Below the pieces are notes generated by a model. That model made no database searches and was not told the DNA's origin. It worked only from the letters and a program-made list of their open reading frames with translations. Shown in pieces: positions 44,210 to 53,108 of a DNA stretch of 64,000 nt (the first letter of the stretch is position 1; each line of letters begins with the position of its first letter). Made by a program: the position numbers and the translations under genes. Origin of the DNA: Sinomicrobium pectinilyticum (GTDB lineage: Bacteria > Bacteroidota > Bacteroidia > Flavobacteriales > Flavobacteriaceae); assembly GCF_003725735.1 (NCBI RefSeq), contig NZ_RJTM01000013.1:1-64000 (forward strand). Direction: 5' to 3'.

Positions 44210-47200
44210 TTAGCTTTCTTTTGATTCTTCCTGTACAGATTCAAATTCCGGGGTTCCACTTATGCGTTCCTGTAACCACTGAAACACGACGAAGAGCGTA
44301 GGGATAATGAATACTCCGACAAGCGTACCGATAAGCATACCAAAAGCAGCACCGGTACCTATGGAGTTGTTACCTTCGGCACCTACACCTTTGGCAAGGA
44401 CCAGGGGCATGAGCCCTACGATAAATGCAAAGGATGTCATAAGGATAGGTCGCAGACGTGCTTTACCTGCATCAATAGCAGCCTCTACGATAGACATGCC
44501 ATGTTTGCGCCGTTGTATGGCAAATTCCACAATAAGAATGGCATTTTTGGCAAGCAACCCGATAAGCATGATCAGCGCTATCTGGAAGTAGATGTTGTTC
44601 TGCAGTCCGTCAAGTTTGGTAGCAATGAACGCACCTGCCACTCCCACAGGAAGCGATAACAATACGGAAAGCGGTAAAATGTAACTTTCGTACTGGGCTG
44701 CCAGGAAGAAATATACGAAGAGGATACTCAGGGCAAAAATGATAATGGACTGTCCGGCCGAGTTAATCTCTTCACGGGTAAGTCCCGAATATGCCACTTC
44801 ATAGTTATTTGGCAGCGTTTCTTTTGCCAGTTTGTCGATAGCTGCAATGGCGTCTCCGGTACTGAATCCTTCGGCAGTAGCCCCGTTAACGGTTACGGCG
44901 TTGAAAAGGTTAAAGCGGTTTACCGTTTGGGGCCCGTATACCCTTTTCAGTGTTACGAATTCCGAAATAGGCGCCATTTCTCCATTACCGTTACGTACAA
45001 ACATACTGTTCAGGCTGGACTGGTCTTTACGATCATCGGGTTCGGATTGTACGAACACTTTATATTGTTTTCCGAACCGGCTGAAGTCGGTTGCATAAAA
45101 ACCACCGATATATCCCTGAAGCGTAGATAATATGTCGCTAATACCAATTCCGGCTTCTTTGGCCTTGGGAACGTTTATCTCCATTTCCAATTGGGGGTAA
45201 TTGGTGCTGAAAGAGTTGGAGGCAAATCCGATCTCCGGGCTCTGGTTCAGTGCGCCGACAAATTGTTTGGCTACATTGTCCAGGTCTTTTATGTCTCCTG
45301 CAGCGCGGTCGAGAATTTGCAGCTCGAGGTCGGAATTACCGAATCCGGGTACGCTGGGAGGGGTAAAGAAGATGATATTGGCATCGGATATTGCCGCGGT
45401 CTTCTGGAAAAGCTGGCCTACAATGGCATCGATCGAAGTTGCGTCAGTAGTACGTTTTTCCCAGTCTTCGAGGATAATGAATCCCATGGCATATGAGCTA
45501 CCCGAACCGGAGAAGAAGTTCCTGCCGTTTATCAAACCGGCTGCCCGGATACCTTCTATACTGCTGATAATGTCGTGCAGTTCCTCGGTTACACTATAGG
45601 TTCTGTCCAGAGAAGAACCGGGAGGTAATTCAACGTTGACCATGACAAAACCACGGTCTTCCGAAGGTACAAAGCCCGTAGGTGTGTTGTTGTTTGCCCA
45701 GAATATACCTAGTACCGCCGCAATAAGGATAACTGCAGTGATCCATTTGTGCTTGGTGAGAAAGCCCAACGATTTGGCATATTTCTCGGTCATCTTGTTG
45801 AAAGCGATGTTGAATGCGCTATAAAAACGTTGCAGCACATTTTTCTTGGCGTCCGGATGATCTTTATGAGGTTTGAGGAATATGGCACACAGGGCCGGGC
45901 TCAGCGTCAATGCATTGACTGCCGAGATCAGGATGGCCACAATAAGGGTTACCCCGAACTGTTCGTAAAATACTCCCGAAGGCCCCTGTATAAACGTAAT
46001 GGGCACAAAGACGGCCGCCATAACCAAGGTAATGGATATAATGGCCCCGCTGATCTCACTCATGGCCGATACGGTGGCGTTCAGCGCGTTGTCGTACCCT
46101 TCTTCGAGCTTGGAATGGACGGCCTCGACGACGACAATGGCATCATCGACCACAATACCGATAGCCAGGATCAGTGCGAACAGCGTGAGCAGGTTTATCG
46201 AATATCCGAATAACTGCAGGAAGAAGAACGTACCCACAATGGCCACAGGTACCGCAATTGCGGGTATCAGTGTGGACTTTACGTCCTGCAGGAAGATGAA
46301 TACCACGACGAAAACCAGTAAAAACGCTTCTATCAGGGTGTGTTGTACCTTTTCGATAGACGCGGAAAGGAATTTGTTGGTGTCATAGTACACGACATAA
46401 TCTATCCCTTCGGGGAAATTGGCTTTCAGGTCGTCCATTTTGGCATGGATAGCTTCTATAACTTCCTGGGCATTGGAACCGGGAGTCTGGAATATTCCGA
46501 CATTAGAGGCCGGGTAGGTCATCGTACGGCTCAATCCGGTATAAGAGAAAGCGTCGAGCTCTACCTTGGCGACGTCTTTAACCCTTAAAAACCTGCCGTT
46601 GCCCAGAGCCTTTATAACAATATCTCCGTATTCTTCGGCTGTTTTATAGCGTCCTTTATATTTGATAACATATTCGAAAGACTCTCCCGAGTTCTGGCCG
46701 AGTGATCCTGCGGCAGCCTCAAGGCTCTGCTCACCGATGGCACCTATAACATCGTTGGTCGTGAGGCCGTAAGAAGCCATTTTGGCGGGGTCTATCCAGA
46801 TACGCATGGAGTAATCCTTGGCTCCGAATACAGATACGTCACCGACCCCTTTTATCCTTTGTAATTCGGGACGGATATTTATGCTCAGGTAGTTCTGTAC
46901 AAAGGTGTCATCATAGTCAGGGTTTTCGGAATATACCCCCAGGTACATCAAGGCCGAGTTCAGCCGTTTTTGTGTAATTACCCCGGAACGGGTAACTTCG
47001 GACGGCAAAACGGAATTAGCCCTTGCTACCCTGTTCTGTACGTTTACCGCAGCAATATCGGGGTCAATACCTTGTTCAAAATACACCTGGATGGTAGCAC
47101 TACCGTCATTACTCGCGGTAGAGGTCATATAGGTCATTCCTTCCACCCCGTTCACCTGCTCTTCTATAGGGATGATTACACTTTCCAGAATGGTTTCTGC

Positions 47201-47359
47201 GTTAGCTCCCGGGTAACTGGCGGTTACCTGTACCGTGGGAGGTGCAATGTCGGGATATTCCGTGACGGGCAGCGTGTAAAGCCCCAGAACCCCGAGTATT
47301 AGGATGATGATCGATATTACTGTGGATAATACCGGTCTTTCTATAAACTTTTTAAGCAT
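44210..47359 (-). CDS. RND efflux pump permease, HAE1 family
   Basis: The 1049-residue inner-membrane proton antiporter of the AcrB/MexB type has twelve transmembrane segments in two halves with large periplasmic loops. The N-terminus is MLKKFIERPVLSTVISIIIL. The proton-relay pair is in TM4 (LAILAIGIVVDDAIVVVEAV, adjacent Asp residues). The porter motif GFVPSEDRGFVMVNVELPPG starts the second half and the C-terminus ends in TM12 at FIIPTLFVVFQWL. Length and motifs point to drug or toxic-lipid export rather than metal export. It starts 9 bp after the adaptor gene. Confidence 0.96.
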   Translation of the reverse strand: MLKKFIERPVLSTVISIIILILGVLGLYTLPVTEYPDIAPPTVQVTASYPGANAETILESVIIPIEEQVNGVEGMTYMTSTASNDGSATIQVYFEQGIDPDIAAVNVQNRVARANSVLPSEVTRSGVITQKRLNSALMYLGVYSENPDYDDTFVQNYLSINIRPELQRIKGVGDVSVFGAKDYSMRIWIDPAKMASYGLTTNDVIGAIGEQSLEAAAGSLGQNSGESFEYVIKYKGRYKTAEEYGDIVIKALGNGRFLRVKDVAKVELDAFSYTGLSRTMTYPASNVGIFQTPGSNAQEVIEAIHAKMDDLKANFPEGIDYVVYYDTNKFLSASIEKVQHTLIEAFLLVFVVVFIFLQDVKSTLIPAIAVPVAIVGTFFFLQLFGYSINLLTLFALILAIGIVVDDAIVVVEAVHSKLEEGYDNALNATVSAMSEISGAIISITLVMAAVFVPITFIQGPSGVFYEQFGVTLIVAILISAVNALTLSPALCAIFLKPHKDHPDAKKNVLQRFYSAFNIAFNKMTEKYAKSLGFLTKHKWITAVILIAAVLGIFWANNNTPTGFVPSEDRGFVMVNVELPPGSSLDRTYSVTEELHDIISSIEGIRAAGLINGRNFFSGSGSSYAMGFIILEDWEKRTTDATSIDAIVGQLFQKTAAISDANIIFFTPPSVPGFGNSDLELQILDRAAGDIKDLDNVAKQFVGALNQSPEIGFASNSFSTNYPQLEMEINVPKAKEAGIGISDILSTLQGYIGGFYATDFSRFGKQYKVFVQSEPDDRKDQSSLNSMFVRNGNGEMAPISEFVTLKRVYGPQTVNRFNLFNAVTVNGATAEGFSTGDAIAAIDKLAKETLPNNYEVAYSGLTREEINSAGQSIIIFALSILFVYFFLAAQYESYILPLSVLLSLPVGVAGAFIATKLDGLQNNIYFQIALIMLIGLLAKNAILIVEFAIQRRKHGMSIVEAAIDAGKARLRPILMTSFAFIVGLMPLVLAKGVGAEGNNSIGTGAAFGMLIGTLVGVFIIPTLFVVFQWLQERISGTPEFESVQEESKES

Positions 47360-47368
47360 GGTTTTTTC

Positions 47369-48496
47369 CTATTTGAATACGGTGTTAAATGAATTTACGA
47401 TGCTGTCTATACTGGTGGGTTGCGGAGCGATTTTCATCCCCGGTCGTGCTTTTCCGACACCTTTGCCCAGTATTTCTTCATTTTCTTTTATGCCGTCACT
47501 GATAACCAGTAAGTTGTCCACTTCTGCCACGGATTCCACCGACCTGGAGTAGATAGAATCATTATCTGCTACGATATAGACGAATTTTTTACCTTGTTGT
47601 TCAAAGGTGGACAGTGCGGGTATAACCAAAGCATCGTCGTATTGTTCCGGTACCAGGATGGTGCCGCTGCTTCCGTTTCTCAGCAAGCCGGTGGGGTTCG
47701 GGAAAGTGGCCCTGAAACTTACCGTACCGGTTTGCGGATCTATTTGCCCTGTAATGGTCTCTATGGTCCCTTCTTCTTCGTATTCGGAACCATCTGCAAG
47801 CAACAGCTTTACTTTGGGCATGTTTTTTGCCTTATCATCCAGTGTTTTGCCTTCCACACTTCTCGTAAAAGAAATAAAGTCTTTTTCATTCATGGAGAAG
47901 AACGCATACACTTGGTCTATGCTGGATACATTGGTCAATGGCGTAGCATCGGTGGCACTCACCAGTGCCCCTTTGCGGAAGGGGATGGAACCTACAACGC
48001 CATCTACCGGGCTTTTAATGGTTGCATAACCTATATTGGCGGTAATACTGTTATAATTGCTTTTGGCTTGCGCCAGACCGGCCTTCGCGGTTTGCAGTTG
48101 TATCTGGCTTATGATACCCTTCTCTACCAGGGGCACAAGCTTATCTACTTCTACCTGTGCTACATCTACCTGTGCCTTGGCAGCTTCTGCGTCCTGGCTC
48201 AGGGAGAGGGTTTCGAGACGGAAAAGTACCTGTCCTTTTCTGACGTTTTCGCCTTCGTCTACCAATACATCCTGTATATAACCGGAAACTTTGGCACGTA
48301 CGTCACTGCTTACCACACCCTCTATGCTGGCCGGGAACCGCTTATAGGCCATAACATCCTTTTTCCCGGCTTTTACTGTGGGAAACGGCATAGCCATAGC
48401 CTGTTGTCCCTGAGGTTGCCCTCCGTTACAACTTGTGAGGAACGGAACAATCCCGGCAATTGCCACCATGTATTTTAAAATAGTTTTTGTTCTCAT
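47369..48496 (-). CDS. RND efflux periplasmic adaptor (membrane fusion protein)
   Basis: The 375-residue lipoprotein joins pump and channel. The signal peptide ends in the lipobox FLTSC, with C23 lipidated. The hairpin and lipoyl half-motifs are SGYIQDVLVDEGENVRKGQV and IKSPVDGVVGSIPFRKGALV. Beta-barrel and membrane-proximal domains follow, ending near FNTVFK. It is the first structural gene of the operon, 16 bp after the regulator gene. Confidence 0.95.
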   Translation of the reverse strand: MRTKTILKYMVAIAGIVPFLTSCNGGQPQGQQAMAMPFPTVKAGKKDVMAYKRFPASIEGVVSSDVRAKVSGYIQDVLVDEGENVRKGQVLFRLETLSLSQDAEAAKAQVDVAQVEVDKLVPLVEKGIISQIQLQTAKAGLAQAKSNYNSITANIGYATIKSPVDGVVGSIPFRKGALVSATDATPLTNVSSIDQVYAFFSMNEKDFISFTRSVEGKTLDDKAKNMPKVKLLLADGSEYEEEGTIETITGQIDPQTGTVSFRATFPNPTGLLRNGSSGTILVPEQYDDALVIPALSTFEQQGKKFVYIVADNDSIYSRSVESVAEVDNLLVISDGIKENEEILGKGVGKARPGMKIAPQPTSIDSIVNSFNTVFK

Positions 48497-48512
48497 GTCA
48501 GTCTGCTTATTA

Positions 48513-49013
48513 TTATTGGTTTATGGTGTTTGAAATATTTTCTCTTAATCGTATGAGGTTATTCAGCATTTCATCGGCAAATTTGATGTAATGCTGGTTG
48601 AACATAAGTCCTGCCTTATTTGCTTCCAGGTCACTGTTTTGCATGGACCTGGTCTTGTAGCAATGTACTTTTTCTAATAGTTGCTTTTCCCTTTTCCACT
48701 GTTCTATTTTCTCATCCAGACGTACCAGCATCTGGTCCGGGGCAATTTTAAAATATCGCTTTCTGTCGCCTGTTTTGGTAAAATAGGTGATTTTTCCCGT
48801 TGACTGTAATAGTTGTAAATTGGTAGAAACAGAACTTTTGCTGGCTTCCAGTTTTTCCAAAAGCTCATCAAATGTTATCCCGCCTTCTCCCGTTAGGACC
48901 ATAATAGAAAAGATCCTTGCAGACAGCGGAGAAAATGCCTCGTTTTTCTCAAAATAAACTCCCAGTTCTTCTATCAGATTACATTTTTCCTTCTCTAAGT
49001 CTTCACACTGCAT
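48513..49013 (-). CDS. GbsR/MarR-family transcriptional regulator
   Basis: The ~166-residue winged-helix DNA-binding protein has a helix-turn-helix at TFDELLEKLEASKSSVSTNL (middle of the protein) and a wing at GKITYFTKTGDRKRYFKIAP, followed by a long helical tail likely to dimerise. The frame is open to a TTG at 49043, but that codon lies inside the promoter's -7 box. The ATG at 49013 (MQCEDLEKEKCNLIEELG) is therefore the start. It heads the efflux operon, and a palindrome between its promoter elements suggests autoregulation. Inducer unknown. Confidence 0.88.
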   Translation of the reverse strand: MQCEDLEKEKCNLIEELGVYFEKNEAFSPLSARIFSIMVLTGEGGITFDELLEKLEASKSSVSTNLQLLQSTGKITYFTKTGDRKRYFKIAPDQMLVRLDEKIEQWKREKQLLEKVHCYKTRSMQNSDLEANKAGLMFNQHYIKFADEMLNNLIRLRENISNTINQ

Positions 49014-49040
49014 ATGTACTTTATATGTTGAAAATTCGGG

Positions 49041-49077
49041 CAAATATAGCTAAGGTTCGTTTTATACCGAACCAAAA
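49041..49077 (-). promoter_or_regulatory. Promoter and palindromic operator of the efflux operon
   Basis: On the minus strand TATATTTG occupies 49041-49048, an exact -7 box. Upstream, GGTTCG (49054-49059) and CGAACC (49068-49073) form an inverted repeat with an 8 bp spacer between the -7 box and a TTTG at ~49073-49076. That TTTG is 24 bp from the -7 box, wider than the usual 19-21. The palindrome lies within the promoter, as expected for a MarR-type repressor site. Confidence 0.65.
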
Positions 49078-49265
49078 AGGAGTTAATTTATTGTTAAATA
49101 AGGACCGGAATCGTTCTTGTCTGGCCAGAACAGGCTTAACGTGAAATAGCCGTCCGGCTCACTTTTTTGTTTTCCGGGCATACAATTTTGCAGAAGCGGA
49201 GCCGGGGGGGCGGAAGTAAAAAGGAGTGTGGTAATATTACCAGGGCGTGAAAGAAAGGAAAGCGT

Positions 49266-51614
49266 TTATCTTTTGACTTCGATTCTGCGTTTGATCTCAT
49301 TCCCGAACTCATCGATAACCGTAATAAGATGTTTCCCTTCTTCCGGGAGGACGGCCATTTCGTGAAAGGTCCTGGTGTGTCCGAGGAAGTGCTCGTCCAG
49401 GTACCAGAATACGGTAGTCCCGGGTTTGGAATGCGCTATCTTTACGACCAGTTTATTGGTAGTCCCTTCAAAGTTCTTGGGCAGCACAACCGTCCGCCCT
49501 TCTTCCGGGTAGATAAAATCCATGGCAGCCGGACCTTCGGTAAAACAATCGGCACGAAAGGGAGGGAGGCTTTTATAGCCGGTATGGTTTGTTTTGTAAT
49601 AGTATTCCATAATAGGGGGAAGTGTAAACCACGGTTCCGTTACAATATTGGTCACGGTTTCGCAGGAGGTATTGATCCTGTACCGGCGGTTCTGGTCCAG
49701 ATGAACGAGATGGTGGAACGGACAGGGGCTTGTACGCTGACCTGTGAGCGGGATGCGTATGGTCTTTTTCGGGCATAGGGGAGTGGCCATATAACCGCTA
49801 TTGCGGCATACTTCGGCCTCCGCCAGTTCGTCAAAAGGTACAGGGAACGATGCAGATACGGGTAAAGCATCAAATACGTCAAAGAGTACAGGGGCTGCCG
49901 CGGTAACACCGGTCAGGCCGGGTCTTCCTTCTCCGTCCGCGTTTCCTGCCCAGACACCGACCACATAATCTTTGGTGACCCCGATGGCCCAGGCATCCCT
50001 GTTCCCGAAGCTCGTCCCTGTTTTCCACGCGATCCTTTTGGAAGAATCGAAGTATTGCCAGGCCTCGTTGCCTTCCGGCCTGTTCAGTTCCTGCATGGCC
50101 TGAAAGGTAAGGTAAATACTTCCGGCATCCAGTACGGTTTTTTCCCGTGAAATATCCCCGAAACCGGCTTTTTCCCCGGCCATCCACACGGGCTCCGTGA
50201 ATTCGCCGGTATAGTATTCGCTGGAAGTTTCCCGGAAGTGGTTTACGGTAGAAGCCAGTGAAGCATAGGTTTTGCACAGGTCCCACAAGTTGCTTTCGGC
50301 TCCGCCCAGGATCAGGGTAAGCCCGTAGTAATCCGCAGGTTTGTCTATGTCCTTCAGGCGGAATTTTGAGAGTTTGTCCCTGAAACGTTCCAGCCCATAT
50401 TCCTGGAGCATCCGTACAAAAGGAATGTTAAGCGATCGGGCCAGTGCATTGTCTGCGGCGACGGCTCCGTCGTATTTCGGGTCAAAGTTTTCCGGGGTAT
50501 AGCCGGAAATCTGTGTAGGGACATCCGGCACCAGGGTATGGGGCAATAGTTCGCCTGCATCCAGCATGGCGGCATAAAGGAAAGGTTTCATAATACTGCC
50601 CGTACTCCGGGGGGCGTGGATAATATCCACATCTTTCTGATGTTTTTTGTCCGTAGGAGTGTTGCCGGTATAAGCCAGGACTTCGCGGGTATGGACATCC
50701 ATGACCAATACGGCGGCATTGTATACTTCGTTTTGTTTCAGTATCCCGTAATGCTGTTTTACAATATTGTTTACCCTGTGTTGCAGATCATGGCTCACGG
50801 TGGTACGAATTCTCTTTCCCGCATGGTTTCTCCCGGCGTATTGCAGCAGATGCGGGGCAGTTTGCGGCAGGGGAAAGGGTTTTTGCGGTAATGGTTCCGT
50901 AATGGCCAGTGTATAGGTAGTAGAATCGATTACCTCTTTTTCAAGGAGCTTTTTTAGCAGCCGGTTTCGTTTTTTACGCAGGGTTTCCTGGTTTTTTCCG
51001 GGGTAGATGAGGGCAGGAGCATTGGGCAGGACCGCCAGGGTAGCACTTTCGGCCCAGGACAATTGGTGGGGTAGTACGCCGAAATAACGCCATGCCGCTA
51101 CATCCAGCCCCACTACATTGCTGCCGAAGGGGGCATGGGAGGTATACAGGGCGAGTATTTTTTGTTTGGAACAGCGCAGCTCCAGCCGGGTTGCCAGTAT
51201 GATCTCAACAAATTTTTCAACGTAAGTGCGCCGCTTCCCGTCCCGGGAAAGACGAATGACCTGCTGTGTAATGGTACTTCCGCCACGGATTACCCTTCCT
51301 GCTTTCAGGTTATGTACCATGGCTTTGGCAACAGATACGGGGTTAAAGCCCGGGTGATAATAAAAATATTCATCTTCGAAGTGGAGGATGCACTGTTCGA
51401 ATTTTTCCGGGACACTGTCACTTTCGGGGAAACGCCACTGCCCGTCCTCAGCTATCCTGGCGCCGAGCAGATCCCCGTTTTTACTTTCTATAACTGTTGA
51501 AGAAGGATCGCGGAACAAGGGGTCGGGCAGGCAAAAAAAATAAATGATAAGTAACACGATAAAGATCGTGATCTTAACAGGATGTTTTTTTATGAAGCGT
51601 ATAAGCCGGTGCAA
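49266..51614 (-). CDS. pbpC: Penicillin-binding protein 1C
   Basis: The 782-residue bifunctional peptidoglycan synthase is anchored by one N-terminal membrane segment (~14-29). The glycosyltransferase (GT51) domain contains EDEYFYYHPGFNPVSVAKAM and RGGSTITQQVIRL. The transpeptidase carries STGSIMKPF (SxxK), ARSLNIPFV (SxN) and AWKTGTSFG (KTG). A C-terminal PBP1C domain ends at EIKRRIEVKR, as in E. coli PbpC (770). The start appears to be TTG at 51614, since no ATG precedes the membrane segment. It is preceded by a 350 bp spacer. Confidence 0.94.
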   Translation of the reverse strand: MHRLIRFIKKHPVKITIFIVLLIIYFFCLPDPLFRDPSSTVIESKNGDLLGARIAEDGQWRFPESDSVPEKFEQCILHFEDEYFYYHPGFNPVSVAKAMVHNLKAGRVIRGGSTITQQVIRLSRDGKRRTYVEKFVEIILATRLELRCSKQKILALYTSHAPFGSNVVGLDVAAWRYFGVLPHQLSWAESATLAVLPNAPALIYPGKNQETLRKKRNRLLKKLLEKEVIDSTTYTLAITEPLPQKPFPLPQTAPHLLQYAGRNHAGKRIRTTVSHDLQHRVNNIVKQHYGILKQNEVYNAAVLVMDVHTREVLAYTGNTPTDKKHQKDVDIIHAPRSTGSIMKPFLYAAMLDAGELLPHTLVPDVPTQISGYTPENFDPKYDGAVAADNALARSLNIPFVRMLQEYGLERFRDKLSKFRLKDIDKPADYYGLTLILGGAESNLWDLCKTYASLASTVNHFRETSSEYYTGEFTEPVWMAGEKAGFGDISREKTVLDAGSIYLTFQAMQELNRPEGNEAWQYFDSSKRIAWKTGTSFGNRDAWAIGVTKDYVVGVWAGNADGEGRPGLTGVTAAAPVLFDVFDALPVSASFPVPFDELAEAEVCRNSGYMATPLCPKKTIRIPLTGQRTSPCPFHHLVHLDQNRRYRINTSCETVTNIVTEPWFTLPPIMEYYYKTNHTGYKSLPPFRADCFTEGPAAMDFIYPEEGRTVVLPKNFEGTTNKLVVKIAHSKPGTTVFWYLDEHFLGHTRTFHEMAVLPEEGKHLITVIDEFGNEIKRRIEVKR

Positions 51615-51961
51615 TGGAAATTTGTTTTACCGGATGAAATTATTCTTTTTTCCGCAAACGGAACAGGCTTGGTTGTTAAAAAAAGGATCGGGCTCATAAT
51701 AGTTTGGGAGTTGGTTAGTTTTGGAGTTGGTTAGTGGGGTATTTGGTAACGTTTTTAGCTGATACCGGATGCAGGAGAATGAATTCTCATCACAATGTGG
51801 AAAAACAGACTTTCCCGGCACAAAACAGAATGATAAAGAAGAGACAACTCAGAACTCCCAACTAAAAAAACTCCGCAACTTTTACACTTGTTTTCAAAAA
51901 GAAACCGCCCTTGTGCAAGTACGGCAAAGGGCGGTTTCCAAACTAAATAACCAACCAAAAA
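51615..51961. other. Intergenic region with direct repeats and a terminator
   Basis: GGAGTTGGTTAGT occurs twice in tandem near 51709-51736, and GAACTCCCAACTAAAAAAAC follows near 51850. Similar GGAGTTGGGG and AACTAAAGAACTC sequences occur at 54200 and 54386. The hairpin at 51901-51938 ends the lipoprotein gene. No ORF is supported. Confidence 0.5.
51896..51938 (-). terminator. Terminator after the lipoprotein gene
   Basis: GAAACCGCCCTT (51901-51912) and AAGGGCGGTTTC (51927-51938) form a perfect 12 bp stem with a 14 nt loop. On the minus strand TTTTTGAAAA follows. Confidence 0.85.
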
Positions 51962-52906
51962 TCAACTAACCTTTATTTTTCTGCTTTCGCTTTGTCTTTC
52001 TATCTGTATGGTCTTGTCTATGACCTTTTTTCGTTTTCTTCCTGCAGGTTCGGTTTTCTGCCCGGAATTGCCTTCCGGTCTCAGGCACCGGATGAACCTT
52101 CTTCCTGTGAATTGATATATACTTCCGGTACGTATATGGTATAATTCAATGGTTCTCTCATCTATAACGCTGAGTTCAAAACGTTCATTGTCCGGTGATT
52201 CATAATCTAATGTTAAAACTTTGAGGTCCGGTTGGCCCGAAACGTTAAAGATTTCGTATTGCCCTTTATAATCCCAGAAAATATGGTCGATATTGGTGCC
52301 GGGGCGATCTTTTGATGACCAGAACTTTCCCCCGGAATCGGGGAGGAACTGAAGGAAGTTCTCCCTGTCAAAAATATTTGGTTCTCCCTGCCCGGATGTA
52401 TATGTTTTCTCCCAGGCCTCATATTCCTGGAGGAAATAATGGATGTTCTCGTAAAATACCTTGTCATAATCGAAATTACTCCTTTGATACCCTATCAGGA
52501 AATACGAAGTACCGGAATAAGGATTATACAACTCTATTTCGTTGTTTGCGGACTGGTAAACTTCAAATTCCCATTGCCCGTCTATATCATGATCGATGAC
52601 TATGGAGAGGTCGTAGACATCATAATATCCTACGTCTATACCAAAACCATTTCCGGTTGTCCCTATGCCCGCAAGGTTATTATTGGCATATAGTGTTCCG
52701 TTCCTGAAAGATACGGTAAATGCATTCTGGAGAAAGGGAACTTCCCCGTTCCCGGCAGTGCTGTGGATATCCACATACCAAAGGTCATAAGAAGATAAAA
52801 GCTGGTTAAGGGAGATATCATCATCAAAATAATCGTCCTGTACGGAACAGGAAGCTACTATCCCCGAAATCAGAATACATCCTAAGAGTAATTGTATGTT
52901 TTTCAT
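51962..52906 (-). CDS. Lipoprotein of unknown function
   Basis: The ~314-residue lipoprotein has the signal MKNIQLLLGCILISGIVASC, with the cysteine followed by SVQDDYF; an upstream ATG at 52915 is less likely. The central part (~25-160) is rich in Tyr, Asp and Asn and looks like a lipocalin-like or beta-barrel lipoprotein domain (LLSSYDLWYVDIH, GQWEFEVYQSANNEIELY). The last ~45 residues are strongly basic (GRKRKKVIDKTIQIERQSES). I recall similar proteins in flavobacteria carrying a name borrowed from a nearby nadD gene. This one has no HxGH nucleotidyltransferase motif, so such a name would be wrong. No function can be assigned. Confidence 0.75.
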   Translation of the reverse strand: MKNIQLLLGCILISGIVASCSVQDDYFDDDISLNQLLSSYDLWYVDIHSTAGNGEVPFLQNAFTVSFRNGTLYANNNLAGIGTTGNGFGIDVGYYDVYDLSIVIDHDIDGQWEFEVYQSANNEIELYNPYSGTSYFLIGYQRSNFDYDKVFYENIHYFLQEYEAWEKTYTSGQGEPNIFDRENFLQFLPDSGGKFWSSKDRPGTNIDHIFWDYKGQYEIFNVSGQPDLKVLTLDYESPDNERFELSVIDERTIELYHIRTGSIYQFTGRRFIRCLRPEGNSGQKTEPAGRKRKKVIDKTIQIERQSESRKIKVS

Positions 52907-53108
52907 AGCGTACATTTTTGAGTTGTCCGAAGAAGTATTACCAATTCCTGTGCCAAAAAGTTAATATATTGGTAATCAAAAGGTAATGGATTGGACTGTT
53001 TTTTGGTTACTTTTGGTGTATGAAATGCCCGGTTGCGCAGGGGGTGGTATGATGGAATGTATGGGGATAAAAGCGGGTTTTGCCGGGCAGAATTAGGTTG
53101 TCGTATTA

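Noticed and set aside
47594-48478. Plus-strand frame of 294 codons opposite the adaptor gene
   Set aside because: Antisense to a well-supported membrane fusion protein; Tyr- and Cys-rich composition is typical of a shadow frame.
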